Assembly (NCBI RefSeq): GCF_028553805.1
Contig: NZ_CP067140.1
Location: 3,534,001 to 3,598,000, forward strand
Origin: Paracoccus saliphilus
Lineage (GTDB): Bacteria > Pseudomonadota > Alphaproteobacteria > Rhodobacterales > Rhodobacteraceae
Direction: 5' to 3'
DNA length: 64,000 bases
The position numbers were made by a program, and so were the translations under genes. Below are positions 9,047 through 17,623 of the stretch, piece by piece. Within the stretch, counting starts at the first letter, position 1. Each line of letters starts with the position of its first letter. The notes under the pieces were generated by a model. It did no database searches, was not told where the DNA came from, and worked only from the letters and a program-made list of their open reading frames with translations.

Positions 9047-10792
9047 ATGGATAACGGGCCTTCCGACAGAAACGGCAGCGAGAAACGGCGTCGCCCGGCG
9101 TGGTGGAAACTGAATTGGCGCTATTTTCATGGCCGCTGCAGCCGGGCCACCCGAATCATGCGCGAACGCGGCCCAAGCCAGGTGCAATTCTGGCTTCTGG
9201 CACTGCTGATCGGCATCGGCGCGGGGTTTGCCGCCTTGGGTTTCCGACTTGGGATCGGCGCGCTGCAACGGCGGATCTATGGCGCCGACGATCTGACCCT
9301 GGCGACCATGGCCGAGCGGCTCCCCTGGTACTGGGTGCTGATCGTGCCGGTCATCGGCGGGTTGATCGTCGGGCTGATACTGGACCGCTTTACCCCCGAC
9401 GGGCGCGTCCGCGCCGTGGCCGATGTCATCGAAGGCGCGGCGCTGGAAGGGGGGCGGGTCGAAACGCGCGAGGGGCTTGCCTCGGCGGCGGCCTCCTTGA
9501 TCACCCTCGGAACGGGCGGAAGTTCGGGCCGCGAAGGACCGGTCGTGCATCTGGCAGGGGTCGTCTCGACCGCGGTCGCCCGCCGCATCAAGGCGAGCCC
9601 AATGACCGGGCGCGATCTGCTCGGCTGCGCGGTCGCGGGCGCGGTCGCCGCCAGCTTCAACGCCCCCATCGCCGGGGCGCTCTTCGCGCATGAGGTCGTG
9701 CTGCGTCATTTCGCCTTGCACGCCTTTGCCCCCATCGCCATATCCGCCGTGGCGGGAACCGTGATCAACCGCCTGCAATTCGGCGGACTGACCGAATTCG
9801 ACCTCCAGCAAGAGATCGACCTTGCCTTCTATGTCGAACTGCCCGCATTCATGTTGCTGGGGCTTGTCTCGGCACTGGTGGCGGCAGCGATGATGAAGGC
9901 AATCTTCCGGGCCGAGAAGATCGGAGACCGGGTCATGGGCCGGATCGGCTGGCCCCGCTGGTCACGCCCGGCCATCGCCGGATTGTTACTGGGTCTGATC
10001 GCCATCCCGTTCCCCCATATCATCGGGGTCGGCTATGAAACGACCGCGGCGGCGCTAGCCGGGCATATCGGATTGCTGGCCGCGATCAGTTTCGCCGTGG
10101 TCAAGGCCATTGCCGTGGCAATCACCTTCGGCGGTCGCATGGGCGGCGGCATATTCTCACCTGCGCTGGTCATGGGATCGCTGACGGGCCTGGCTTTCGG
10201 CATCATCGCGACATCGCTGCTGCCTGACATCTCCGGATCGGTCAATCTCTATGCCTTCGCAGGCATGGGCGCGGTCGGAGCCGCAGTCCTGGGGGCGCCA
10301 ATCTCGACTGCCCTGATCGTGTTCGAAATGACCGGAGACTGGCAGACAGGCATTGCCGTGATGACCGCCGTCTCGCTCAGTTCCGCATTGGCGTCACGGC
10401 TGGTTCACCGGTCCTTCTTCCTGACACAGCTTGAAAATCGCGGTGTCCATGTTGCCGAGGGGCCGCAAGTCTGGCTGCCGCACAAGATGCGGATCACCGC
10501 CATCCGGCGCCCGTTGGACGCCGAGAACGCCCCTTCGCCCGACTTGGTCCGCAACCTGCTGGCTGCCGGTCAGGCCCTGACCGAGGGAACCCGGCTCGAC
10601 GAGGCGCTGCGCGAATTCGATCGAACCGGTGCCGCATTCCTGCCGGTAATCCGCCCTCCGGAACCTTCGGAAACCGAGGAAGAGGCAAGCGATCTCCCCG
10701 ATCCCGAGATCATCGGCGTCGTGTATCATATTGACGCCCTGCGCGCGCTGAACCAGGCATTGGCCGAAACCGCCGCTGAGGAACACAGCTAA
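9047..10792 (+). CDS. ClC-type chloride channel or Cl-/H+ antiporter
   Basis: A 581-residue membrane protein of the ClC family, with a cytoplasmic basic N-terminus of about 45 residues and about ten or more hydrophobic segments. GTGGSSGREGPVVHLAG (residues 155-171) is the selectivity-filter signature, with gating Glu at E163. ASFNAPIAGALFAHE and GGRMGGGIFSPALVMG are the other filter loops. After the membrane part about 130 residues follow; TRLDEALREFDRTGAAFLPV and IIGVVYHIDALRAL look like one divergent CBS-type domain. It would move chloride across the inner membrane. Whether it is a channel or a proton-coupled exchanger is not decided by these motifs alone. Confidence 0.93.
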   Translation: MDNGPSDRNGSEKRRRPAWWKLNWRYFHGRCSRATRIMRERGPSQVQFWLLALLIGIGAGFAALGFRLGIGALQRRIYGADDLTLATMAERLPWYWVLIVPVIGGLIVGLILDRFTPDGRVRAVADVIEGAALEGGRVETREGLASAAASLITLGTGGSSGREGPVVHLAGVVSTAVARRIKASPMTGRDLLGCAVAGAVAASFNAPIAGALFAHEVVLRHFALHAFAPIAISAVAGTVINRLQFGGLTEFDLQQEIDLAFYVELPAFMLLGLVSALVAAAMMKAIFRAEKIGDRVMGRIGWPRWSRPAIAGLLLGLIAIPFPHIIGVGYETTAAALAGHIGLLAAISFAVVKAIAVAITFGGRMGGGIFSPALVMGSLTGLAFGIIATSLLPDISGSVNLYAFAGMGAVGAAVLGAPISTALIVFEMTGDWQTGIAVMTAVSLSSALASRLVHRSFFLTQLENRGVHVAEGPQVWLPHKMRITAIRRPLDAENAPSPDLVRNLLAAGQALTEGTRLDEALREFDRTGAAFLPVIRPPEPSETEEEASDLPDPEIIGVVYHIDALRALNQALAETAAEEHS

Positions 10793-10860
10793 AGCGCTAT
10801 CCTCGAAACCTGAATCGGGGGATTCCCGAACGAGGGGTTTCATGCTTTCATTCTTTCGGG

Positions 10861-11084
10861 AGCACGAATGGCGATGCTTTCGCCGCCTGCATCCGCAACG
10901 TGCTGGTGCCGGAACTCGCGCCCCGCACCGTTGTCATGCTCGACAACCTTGCCGCCCACCGTAATGTCGGGGCGGCGTGGACAGCTCTACCCAGGTCTTC
11001 GATGCCATCTCCGAAGTTTGCGACATGTTCTCGTCGCAACAATGCCGGAATTACTTCAAGACTGCTCGATATGTCGCAGGTTGA
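10861..11084 (+). pseudogene. decayed IS630-family transposase fragment
   Basis: Translation from 10861 gives TNGDAFAACIRNVLVPEL, then TVVMLDNLAAHRNVGAAW, which matches the C-terminal catalytic half of IS630/Tc1-type transposases, including the DNLxxH block. The segment that should follow (PPYSPDLNPIE with the last acidic residue) is missing: the frame jumps to WTAL. A frame change near 11,000 is then needed to read VFDAISEVCDMFSSQQCRNYF to the stop at 11,084, the usual IS630 tail. So at least one internal deletion and one frameshift are present. No N-terminal half or terminal repeats were found. It is a non-functional scar in the gap from 10,793 to 11,223, which otherwise shows nothing. Confidence 0.75.
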
Positions 11085-11223
11085 AGGCAAATGCTTTCGT
11101 CGCCTGGTATGCGATGGAAACGCAAGGAGCTGCTTGCCTGACACTTACTTTCGAGTTCGACCTCACCTCATGGAGTTAAAAAATCCACTTGGCCGGACCT
11201 ACAATCAATGAGCGATACGTCCT

Positions 11224-12048
11224 TCAGAGGCAGTCCTGGTTTTCCCAATCCCGCGCCTCGAAGCGGGTCAGTGCCGCGAGCCGCTGGTAATCCGCAACCG
11301 TCGTGCCCATGACGCCGAAGGGCGCCCCCTGCAGTGCCATAGGCGGGATGGGCAGCACCTTGCCGCCTGCAGCCTCGATCAGAGCATAGGCGGCGAGGCA
11401 ATCCCAAAGGCTCATCCGGGGTTCGCAATAGCCGACCAGCCGACCTGCGGCGACATAAGCCAGCATCAGCGCACCAGAGCCGTACCGCACCCAGGCTATC
11501 CCCTCGGCGGCCAATTCACCGTGAAGCTGCCCGAGACGAGCAGGCGGCACCCGGTCGTTGCCGCCCAGGCCGAGAAGACCCGAGGACAAGTCGAAACGTC
11601 GCGTAACCTGGATCGGCTGTCCGTTCAGCGATGCGCCATTTCCACGCGCGCCGAGGAACATCTCGCCAAGGACCGGGGCGAAGATGGCACCAAGCAGTGG
11701 CCCTTTATCATCCATCAGACCAATGGAAACGCACCAGCCCGGCAGGCCATTCAGGAAGGGAGCAGTTCCGTCGATGGGATCGACCACCCATGTCAGCCCG
11801 CTCTCTCCGGTTAGGTGGCCATATTCCTCCCCCAGCATCGCGTCAGCGGGAAAGGCGGATTGCAGTTCTTCGCGGATCAGGGTTTCGACCTCGCGATCGG
11901 CGATCGAGACCATGTCGGTCAGGCTGCGCTTGGTTTCGATGGCAAGGCTGTCGCGACTGCGGAAATGGTCGCATGCGCGAGCCCCTGCCAGCCGCGCAAT
12001 GGTTTCGGTTTGCGCCAACCGGGCTGTCAGATCAATGTCGGTCGTCAT
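11224..12048 (-). CDS. inositol monophosphatase family phosphatase
   Basis: A 274-residue magnesium-dependent phosphatase of the inositol monophosphatase/histidinol-phosphatase (HisN-like) superfamily. LGEEYG supplies the first metal-ligand Glu, WVVDPIDGT the DPxDGT core (Asp ligands), and MSLWDCLAA the C-terminal WDxAA-like motif with the third Asp. The length is usual. It is the last gene of a reverse-strand operon with an AfuABC/PotABCD-like importer, 22 bases from the ATPase gene. That context suggests it dephosphorylates a phosphorylated compound brought in by the transporter. Inositol phosphate, histidinol phosphate or another sugar phosphate cannot be separated by sequence. Confidence 0.85.
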   Translation of the reverse strand: MTTDIDLTARLAQTETIARLAGARACDHFRSRDSLAIETKRSLTDMVSIADREVETLIREELQSAFPADAMLGEEYGHLTGESGLTWVVDPIDGTAPFLNGLPGWCVSIGLMDDKGPLLGAIFAPVLGEMFLGARGNGASLNGQPIQVTRRFDLSSGLLGLGGNDRVPPARLGQLHGELAAEGIAWVRYGSGALMLAYVAAGRLVGYCEPRMSLWDCLAAYALIEAAGGKVLPIPPMALQGAPFGVMGTTVADYQRLAALTRFEARDWENQDCL

Positions 12049-12070
12049 CTTGCGGTGTCCTCTTCCAGCT

Positions 12071-13126
12071 TCATGCGATCAGCGCCGCTCCGCTGCCATG
12101 GAATCGTAGCCGCACCGATGTGCCGGGTGAAAACGCGTCGGTGCTGCTGCCATCGATGACGAAAAGACGACCAGCAGGGCCCTCGATCTCGTATTCGATA
12201 TGATCGCCCAGATAGGCGGCGCTGACGACGCGGCCCTCAATGCCCGAGCCGCCGAGATTGACGGTAAAGGCATTGGGGCGGACGGCCAGCCGGGCGGGGC
12301 CAGGGAGGATACCGCGGGCGGGAAGGGTCAACTCTTCGTCGCCCACCCAGATACGTGCCTGCCCTTCGGCCAGATCCCGAACCTCGCAATCGATGACATT
12401 CGCCTCGCCGATGAAATCCGCGATGAATTCCGAAGCCGGGGCCTCGTAAAGTTCCCGCGGACTGCCTGACTGGGCAATTTCTCCGTCCTTCATGACTACG
12501 ATGCGATCCGAGACGGCAAGCGCTTCGTCCTGATCATGGGTGACGTAAACCGCTGTAAAACCCAATCTTTGCTGAAGCTCGCGGATCTCCGTGCGAACGC
12601 GGCGGCGCAGCCGGGCGTCCAGATTGGACAGCGGCTCGTCCAGCAAAAGAACTTGCGGTTCCAGAACCAGTGCGCGGGCCACAGCAACCCGCTGTTGTTG
12701 TCCACCGGAAAGCTCCGAGGGCAGTCGGTCGCCAAGACCGGTGAGACCGACCAGGTCCAGCCCGGCATTTCCCGCATCGTGCGCCTCGGCAGGTTTCATC
12801 CCGCCCGATTCCAGCCCATAGGCGATATTCTCGGCCACGGTCATATGCGGAAACAGCGCATAGCTTTGGAACACCATCGTGACATCACGGCGATTGGGCG
12901 GCATGCGCGTCACATCCTGCCCGCCGATCAGAACCGAACCCTTCGTCGGCGTCTCCAGTCCAGCGAGCATTCGCAGGGTCGTGGTCTTACCGCAGCCGGA
13001 CGGACCAAGAAGTGTCACGAGTTCGCCGGGCTCGATCCGCAGATCGAGTTCGGGGATGGCGGTAAAGCCGCCGTAATCCTTGCGCACGGACCGGAACTCG
13101 ACCGCACCTCTTTCGGGATTGTTCAC
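12071..13126 (-). CDS. ABC transporter ATP-binding protein (Fe3+/spermidine/hexose-phosphate class)
   Basis: A 351-residue ATPase. Walker A is LLGPSGCGKTTTLRML (about residues 38-53), the Q-loop is VFQSYALFPHMT, the signature is LSGGQQQRVAVARA, Walker B is VLLLDEPLSNLD, and the switch His is in VTHDQDEA. About 110 C-terminal residues form a TOBE-type regulatory domain with RLAVRPNAF. This architecture is that of PotA, FbpC and AfuC. It overlaps the upstream permease gene (ATGA), so the two are coupled. It powers the importer made of the fused permease and the binding protein encoded just upstream. Confidence 0.93.
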   Translation of the reverse strand: MNNPERGAVEFRSVRKDYGGFTAIPELDLRIEPGELVTLLGPSGCGKTTTLRMLAGLETPTKGSVLIGGQDVTRMPPNRRDVTMVFQSYALFPHMTVAENIAYGLESGGMKPAEAHDAGNAGLDLVGLTGLGDRLPSELSGGQQQRVAVARALVLEPQVLLLDEPLSNLDARLRRRVRTEIRELQQRLGFTAVYVTHDQDEALAVSDRIVVMKDGEIAQSGSPRELYEAPASEFIADFIGEANVIDCEVRDLAEGQARIWVGDEELTLPARGILPGPARLAVRPNAFTVNLGGSGIEGRVVSAAYLGDHIEYEIEGPAGRLFVIDGSSTDAFSPGTSVRLRFHGSGAALIA

Positions 13127-15318
13127 GCTGCTGCCTCCTTGGAGACGGGGAGACTCGGCCTGCGGCGCAGGCGGCGATCTCCGACCAGAAGTTGAAAGCC
13201 GCCGATCACGGTGATCATCACCAGGATCAGGACCGAGGAATAGGCGATGGCCACCCCGTATTGGCCATTCTCGACCAGCCCGACGATATAGGCGGTCGCC
13301 ATGTTGTACTTGGCCGAGACAAGGAAGATCACCGCCGAGATCGAGGTGATGGCGCGCACGAAGCTGTAGACAAGTGCCGCCATGATCGCCGGGCGCAGAA
13401 GCGGCAAGATCACCCGTCTCAGCGTGCGACCGGAATTCGCGCCAAGGATCAGCGAGGCCTCGTCTAGACTCCCGTCAAGCTGGGCCATCGCGGCAACGCT
13501 GCCACGCACGCCGACCGGCATGTTGCGGAACACGAAACAGGCAACCAGGATCAGCGCGGTGCCGGTCATCTGGATCGGCGGCAAGTTGAAGGCCATGATA
13601 TAGCTGATCCCGATAACCGTGCCGGGAATGGCGAAGCTCATCATCAGGACGAACTCGAAAACGGCCTTGCCGGGAAAGCGCTGGCGCGAGATCAGCCAGC
13701 CTGTCAACAGCCCGACTATTGCCGTCAGCGGTGCCGCGATCAATGCGATCAGCATGGTGGTCCAGAAGCTGTTCCATGCCACGCCCGACCAGCGGAAACC
13801 ACCTTCGAAACTGACCCCGAAGGCGCGGATGTAGTGATCCAGCGTCAGCGTGTGATCCAGCCCCCACAGCTTGAAGAAACCGCCAAACAGGATCATCGCG
13901 TAGACGATCACGGTAAACAGGCTCCAGAGCGCCACGATGCCGATCACCGGAAAGGCGACGCGCGCCGGCAAGAGCGCATGTGCGCCGCCATCGCCTTTCC
14001 CGCCGACGGTCGCGAAGTTGCGACCGCTCAGCCAAAGCCGCTGCGCCAGAAAGGCCGACAATGTGAAGAACAGCAGGACCGCGGCCAGCACGGCGGCACG
14101 AGACGGATCGTTCTGGGCACCGACCACCGAGAAGAAGATCTCGGTCGACAGCACGCCACCCGAACCGCCCAACACCAGCGGGTTGCCGAAATCGGCCATG
14201 CTTTCGATGAAACCGATCAGAAAGGCATTGGCCAGTCCCGGTGCCATCAGGGGCAGTGAGACCTTGCGGAATGTCCGCCAGCGTCCGGCTCGCAGGGTTT
14301 GCGAGGCTTCCTCCATCGAAGGGCTCACCCCCTCGACCACTCCGATCAGGACAAGGAAGGAGATCGGCGTAAAGCTGAGAACCTGGGCCAGCCAGATCCC
14401 CGCGAGGCCGTAGAGCCACCGGCCCAGCTCCCATCCGGTCGCCGCTTCGATCAACTGCGTCAGCGTACCCGACCGGCCCAACAGCATGGTCAGCGCAAGG
14501 CCGACCACGAAAGGAGGCGTGATGATCGGCAGGATCGTCAGCAGGCGGAGACTTTTCTTGAAAGGAAAGCGGGTGCGCGTCGCCACCAATGCGAAGGCCA
14601 GCCCCAGCAAGGTCGTGGCGCTGGCCGTACAGATCGCCAGGAAAAGCGTCCGCCACGCAACTCCGCATCGCCCGCCGGTCAGGCAGGAGAGGCTCCAGAT
14701 CTTCGGATCATCGATATTGCGTAGCACGCCCTCGGTCGTGAAAGAGCCGTCGAAATCCTGGAAGGCGCCGGTGAAGATCGACAGGATCGGGTAAAAGACG
14801 AAGACCGTGACCAGCAGGATCAGAACGGCGATCGAGGTCAGCACGAATGCGTCGCCCTTCAACACGCCCCGCTCGGCGGCTCCAAACGAGATCAGGCAGG
14901 TGAAAACAAGCCCCAGAACAACCGCACCCGCGCCGAAAGCGGGCTGACCGGCAATCTCGCCAAAGAGCCCCTCTAGCAGGCCCCAGTTCCAGCCCCGCAT
15001 GCCGGAGGCGAGACCCTCGGCACTCAGCCAGATCAGGCCGATCACACCTATTCGGATCAGCCAGCGCCCTCGATGCGGCCCTGAGGGCATCGAAAAGCGC
15101 AACGCTGCCGCCACCACGACCAGCAACAGGACGGGCCAAAGCTGCCAGCGACCCGTGGCGGCCTGATAGGCGCCGGGCCACAGGTCGGGCTTGGTGAAGA
15201 TATCGCCAAGCCAGTCGAAACCGAAGAAACCGCCTCGGATCTTGTACCAGGGCAGAACCAGCAACGACAGAAACGCCATCGCAAGGGTCCGGTCCAGCCG
15301 CCTGTCGTCAGCATTCAT
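13123..15318 (-). CDS. ABC transporter permease, two fused membrane domains (AfuB/FbpB class)
   Basis: A 731-residue inner-membrane protein made of two BPD-type permease units in one chain, with many hydrophobic segments. Each half carries an EAA-type cytoplasmic loop that contacts the ATPase: EASQTLRAGRWRTFRKVSLP in the first half and EASLILGANSGRTLRRVILP in the second. The first 200 or so residues add extra membrane segments. A fused permease of this size is typical of FbpB and of AfuB, the hexose-phosphate permease once thought to be for iron. It therefore needs only one ATPase and one binding protein, both flanking it. The gene overlaps the ATPase gene by four bases. Confidence 0.92.
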   Translation of the reverse strand: MNADDRRLDRTLAMAFLSLLVLPWYKIRGGFFGFDWLGDIFTKPDLWPGAYQAATGRWQLWPVLLLVVVAAALRFSMPSGPHRGRWLIRIGVIGLIWLSAEGLASGMRGWNWGLLEGLFGEIAGQPAFGAGAVVLGLVFTCLISFGAAERGVLKGDAFVLTSIAVLILLVTVFVFYPILSIFTGAFQDFDGSFTTEGVLRNIDDPKIWSLSCLTGGRCGVAWRTLFLAICTASATTLLGLAFALVATRTRFPFKKSLRLLTILPIITPPFVVGLALTMLLGRSGTLTQLIEAATGWELGRWLYGLAGIWLAQVLSFTPISFLVLIGVVEGVSPSMEEASQTLRAGRWRTFRKVSLPLMAPGLANAFLIGFIESMADFGNPLVLGGSGGVLSTEIFFSVVGAQNDPSRAAVLAAVLLFFTLSAFLAQRLWLSGRNFATVGGKGDGGAHALLPARVAFPVIGIVALWSLFTVIVYAMILFGGFFKLWGLDHTLTLDHYIRAFGVSFEGGFRWSGVAWNSFWTTMLIALIAAPLTAIVGLLTGWLISRQRFPGKAVFEFVLMMSFAIPGTVIGISYIMAFNLPPIQMTGTALILVACFVFRNMPVGVRGSVAAMAQLDGSLDEASLILGANSGRTLRRVILPLLRPAIMAALVYSFVRAITSISAVIFLVSAKYNMATAYIVGLVENGQYGVAIAYSSVLILVMITVIGGFQLLVGDRRLRRRPSLPVSKEAAA

Positions 15319-15349
15319 CCGAGGTCATCCATTCACCTGTCGTAAAGTC

Positions 15350-15375
15350 GCCGGGACGGCATACGCCATCCCGGC
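15350..15375 (-). other. intra-operon hairpin between binding protein and permease genes
   Basis: An 11-bp inverted repeat (GCCGGGACGGC, four-base loop ATAC, GCCATCCCGGC) with one G-T type mismatch lies between the binding-protein stop and the permease start. There is no T-tract on the reverse strand, so it looks like an mRNA-processing or stabilising hairpin that would favour expression of the binding protein over the membrane components, not a terminator. Confidence 0.5.
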
Positions 15376-15381
15376 CCTTTT

Positions 15382-16410
15382 CTACTCGGAAGCTTGCCCA
15401 CCGATTTCGGCATCCCACCGAGCCAGCAGCGCCTTGCGACGCTCGGACGAACCGAACTCGGCAAAATCGTAATCGATCAGCTTGATCTGCGACAGGTCCG
15501 GGGAATGTTCCGACGCCACCGCCTCCTTGTTCGACGGGATCTGATAGGAACCCGCATCGGGCATCATGTTCTGCACATCCACGCCAAGCACCCAATCGTA
15601 GAAGATCTTGGCCTCGTCGGGGTTCATCGCGCCCTCGATCAGGGACATCGAGCCGACCTCATAGCCGGTGCCCTCGCAGGGTGCGATGGTCTTGATGGGG
15701 AAACCTTCAACACTTTGCGATACCGCGTCATGCATGAAGACGATACCCAGCCCCGTTTCTCCCCGCGCAGCCGACTTGACCGGGGCCGAGCCGGATTTCG
15801 TGTATTGCGAGACATTGGCATCCAGCTTCTTCAGGTATTCGAACGCCTCATCCTCGCCCATCAGCTGCACCAGCGTGGCCAGCGTCGTGTAGGCCGTACC
15901 GGACGAGTTGGGATCGGCGATCTGGATCTCGCCTTTCAGGCCCGGATCCAGCAGATCGGCCCAGCAAGCCGGTTCCTCCAATCCCTTCTCCTCGAAAAGC
16001 TGGGTGTTGTAACCCCAGCCAAGCGCGCCGCTATAGACCCCAACGGTGCGGTATTCCGAGATTTCAGCCTGCCTGACGGCCCAATCCCGTAACTCCGCCA
16101 GCATGGGCGATTCGTATTCCGCTGTCAGCCCATCCGCGGCGGCCTGCAAATGCGGATCGCCGGTGCCGCCCCACCACAGGTCGGTCTGCGGGTTACGTCC
16201 CTCGGCCCGGACCTTGGCGTAAGCCTCGCCGGACGACAGGCGGACCATGTTCACACCTATATCGGAATGCGATGCCTCGAATTCCGATACGAGCCGTTCA
16301 CAGATCACCACATCGGCGGAACAGATCAGGTTCAGCTCGGCGGCGCTGGCGGACCAGGCCGGGAGTGTCACGACAGCGCCAGCCGCAATGGCTGCGGTTC
16401 TGATATTCAT
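15382..16410 (-). CDS. periplasmic substrate-binding protein of AfuA/Fe3+-type ABC importer
   Basis: A 342-residue secreted binding protein. The N-terminus MNIRTAAIAAGAVVTLPAWSA is a signal peptide cut after SASA. The mature part belongs to the extracellular solute-binding family of AfuA/FbpA/PotD (LNLICSADVVICERLVSEFE; TDLWWGGTGDPHLQAA; WADLLDPGLKGEIQIADP). The two iron-binding Tyr residues of FbpA are not evident, and the start is Cys-rich (CSADVVIC), so iron is not obviously the ligand. A phosphorylated sugar or an organophosphonate is plausible. GGAGGAG five bases before the ATG sets the start. First gene of the importer operon; an operator-like palindrome lies 35 bases upstream. Confidence 0.9.
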   Translation of the reverse strand: MNIRTAAIAAGAVVTLPAWSASAAELNLICSADVVICERLVSEFEASHSDIGVNMVRLSSGEAYAKVRAEGRNPQTDLWWGGTGDPHLQAAADGLTAEYESPMLAELRDWAVRQAEISEYRTVGVYSGALGWGYNTQLFEEKGLEEPACWADLLDPGLKGEIQIADPNSSGTAYTTLATLVQLMGEDEAFEYLKKLDANVSQYTKSGSAPVKSAARGETGLGIVFMHDAVSQSVEGFPIKTIAPCEGTGYEVGSMSLIEGAMNPDEAKIFYDWVLGVDVQNMMPDAGSYQIPSNKEAVASEHSPDLSQIKLIDYDFAEFGSSERRKALLARWDAEIGGQASE

Positions 16411-16445
16411 CTCTTCTCCTCCCAATTCCCCCATAGGGATAGCTT

Positions 16446-16461
16446 TTGCAAAGCTGTGCAA
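16446..16461. promoter_or_regulatory. LacI-type operator-like palindrome upstream of the binding-protein gene
   Basis: TTGCAAAGCTGTGCAA is a 16-base near-perfect palindrome (14 of 16 positions symmetric) 35 bases before the binding-protein start. Its size, TTGCA ends and central C-T/A-G step fit LacI-family operators, and a LacI gene begins 113 bases away in the opposite direction. Binding by that regulator is inferred. Confidence 0.6.
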
Positions 16462-16544
16462 TAAATCTTGATCCGAATCGGAAACCTGTCAATAGAAAGC
16501 AGAATATTTTCTATTTTTCACTGAATAATATAATGCTAAGCAGT

Positions 16545-16560
16545 TTGAGAGGCTGTGCAA
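16545..16560. promoter_or_regulatory. second operator-like site in front of the LacI-family gene
   Basis: TTGAGAGGCTGTGCAA matches the site at 16,446 at 13 of 16 positions and shares GCTGTGCAA exactly. It ends 13 bases before the TTG start of the LacI gene, overlapping the likely transcript start, so autoregulation is plausible. The two sites are about 100 bases apart, which would allow looping. Confidence 0.5.
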
Positions 16561-16573
16561 TATGAGGTAAGTA

Positions 16574-17608
16574 TTGGCCAGGAAAGCCGCCAGCGCCAAG
16601 GATGTAGCAGAGCTTGCCGGGGTTTCACGGGCGGCGGTTTCGCGCTGTTTCACACCGGGAGCCAGTCTTTCACCCAAGACACGAGAACGGATCTTGCAGG
16701 CGGCCGATCAGCTTGGCTATCAGGTCAACCGCCTGGCCAGCGGATTGATCCGCAACGAGACCGGCATCGTTGCCCTGATCGCCGCCGAGATCTCGACGCC
16801 TTATCGTTCGCATTTGCTGTCGGCCCTTACCGAAAGGTTGCAGCAGGCTGGCAAAGTGGCGCTGATGATCAATACAGACCGCTCGGATGACAGTGTCGAA
16901 CAGGCATTGCGCCACGCGATCAGTTATCGCACCGATGCGGCGATCTTCCTGTCCGGAATGCCTGCGCGATCCCTGGCCGAGACTTGCCTGCGCAATGGCA
17001 TGCGGCTGGTATTGATCAACCGTGACGAGGAACGTCCCGGCTCTCTCAGGCTGCGACTGGACGACGCCGAGGCCGGACGGCGCGCGGTGGCGTTGTTGCT
17101 GGCTGCGGGATGCAAGAGGCTGGGGCTGGCCAGTTCCGCCGCCGATACGCCCAGCCTGACCGAACGCGAACGCGGGTTCCGCGAGGCTGCCACGGCGGCA
17201 GGGGCCGAGTTCATCGAAGAACGGCGTGGCCCGACATCCTATGAAACCGGGCAGGAGCTGGGCATGGCATTGCTCACGCAGCCCAACCGGCCCGATGGCA
17301 TCTTCTGTACGACGGACCTGATGGCTTGCGGGATTATCGATGTCGCACGCTGGCGGTTCGGTATCGCGATCCCGGATGATCTGTCACTGATCGGCTTCGA
17401 CGATATCGCACAGGCAGGATGGGAAGGATATGCCCTGACTACCTTTTCCCAACCTATCGAGGAGATCGCAGCAAAAAGCGTGGATTGGCTGATATCGGGT
17501 GAACAAAAGAACGAGGCGGAGGAAGTGCTCCTGGAGCCAAAGCTGATCATGCGGCGCACGGTTCGGCAAATATACGTCTCCGATACGGAAGATCGTCGCC
17601 AGCAGTAA
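16574..17608 (+). CDS. LacI family transcriptional regulator
   Basis: A 344-residue repressor-type regulator. The N-terminal helix-turn-helix with SAKDVAELAGVSRAAVSRCF (residues 7-26) is followed by a hinge helix (NRLASGLI) and a periplasmic-binding-protein-like effector domain (about 62-335) with GFDDIAQAGW near its end. Effectors of this family are mostly sugars or sugar phosphates. The start is a TTG preceded by GAGGT five bases upstream; no ATG in frame keeps the helix-turn-helix intact. It is divergent from the AfuABC-like operon and convergent with the phn operon. Operator-like words near both suggest it controls one or both. Confidence 0.92.
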   Translation: MARKAASAKDVAELAGVSRAAVSRCFTPGASLSPKTRERILQAADQLGYQVNRLASGLIRNETGIVALIAAEISTPYRSHLLSALTERLQQAGKVALMINTDRSDDSVEQALRHAISYRTDAAIFLSGMPARSLAETCLRNGMRLVLINRDEERPGSLRLRLDDAEAGRRAVALLLAAGCKRLGLASSAADTPSLTERERGFREAATAAGAEFIEERRGPTSYETGQELGMALLTQPNRPDGIFCTTDLMACGIIDVARWRFGIAIPDDLSLIGFDDIAQAGWEGYALTTFSQPIEEIAAKSVDWLISGEQKNEAEEVLLEPKLIMRRTVRQIYVSDTEDRRQQ

Positions 17609-17623
17609 ATGGTGGGCGGACAG

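Noticed and set aside
15382-16410. Ferric-iron transporter call for the AfuABC-like system
   Set aside because: The adjacent phosphatase and LacI regulator and the lack of evident iron-ligand Tyr residues make a phosphorylated organic cargo more likely, so I kept the substrate open.
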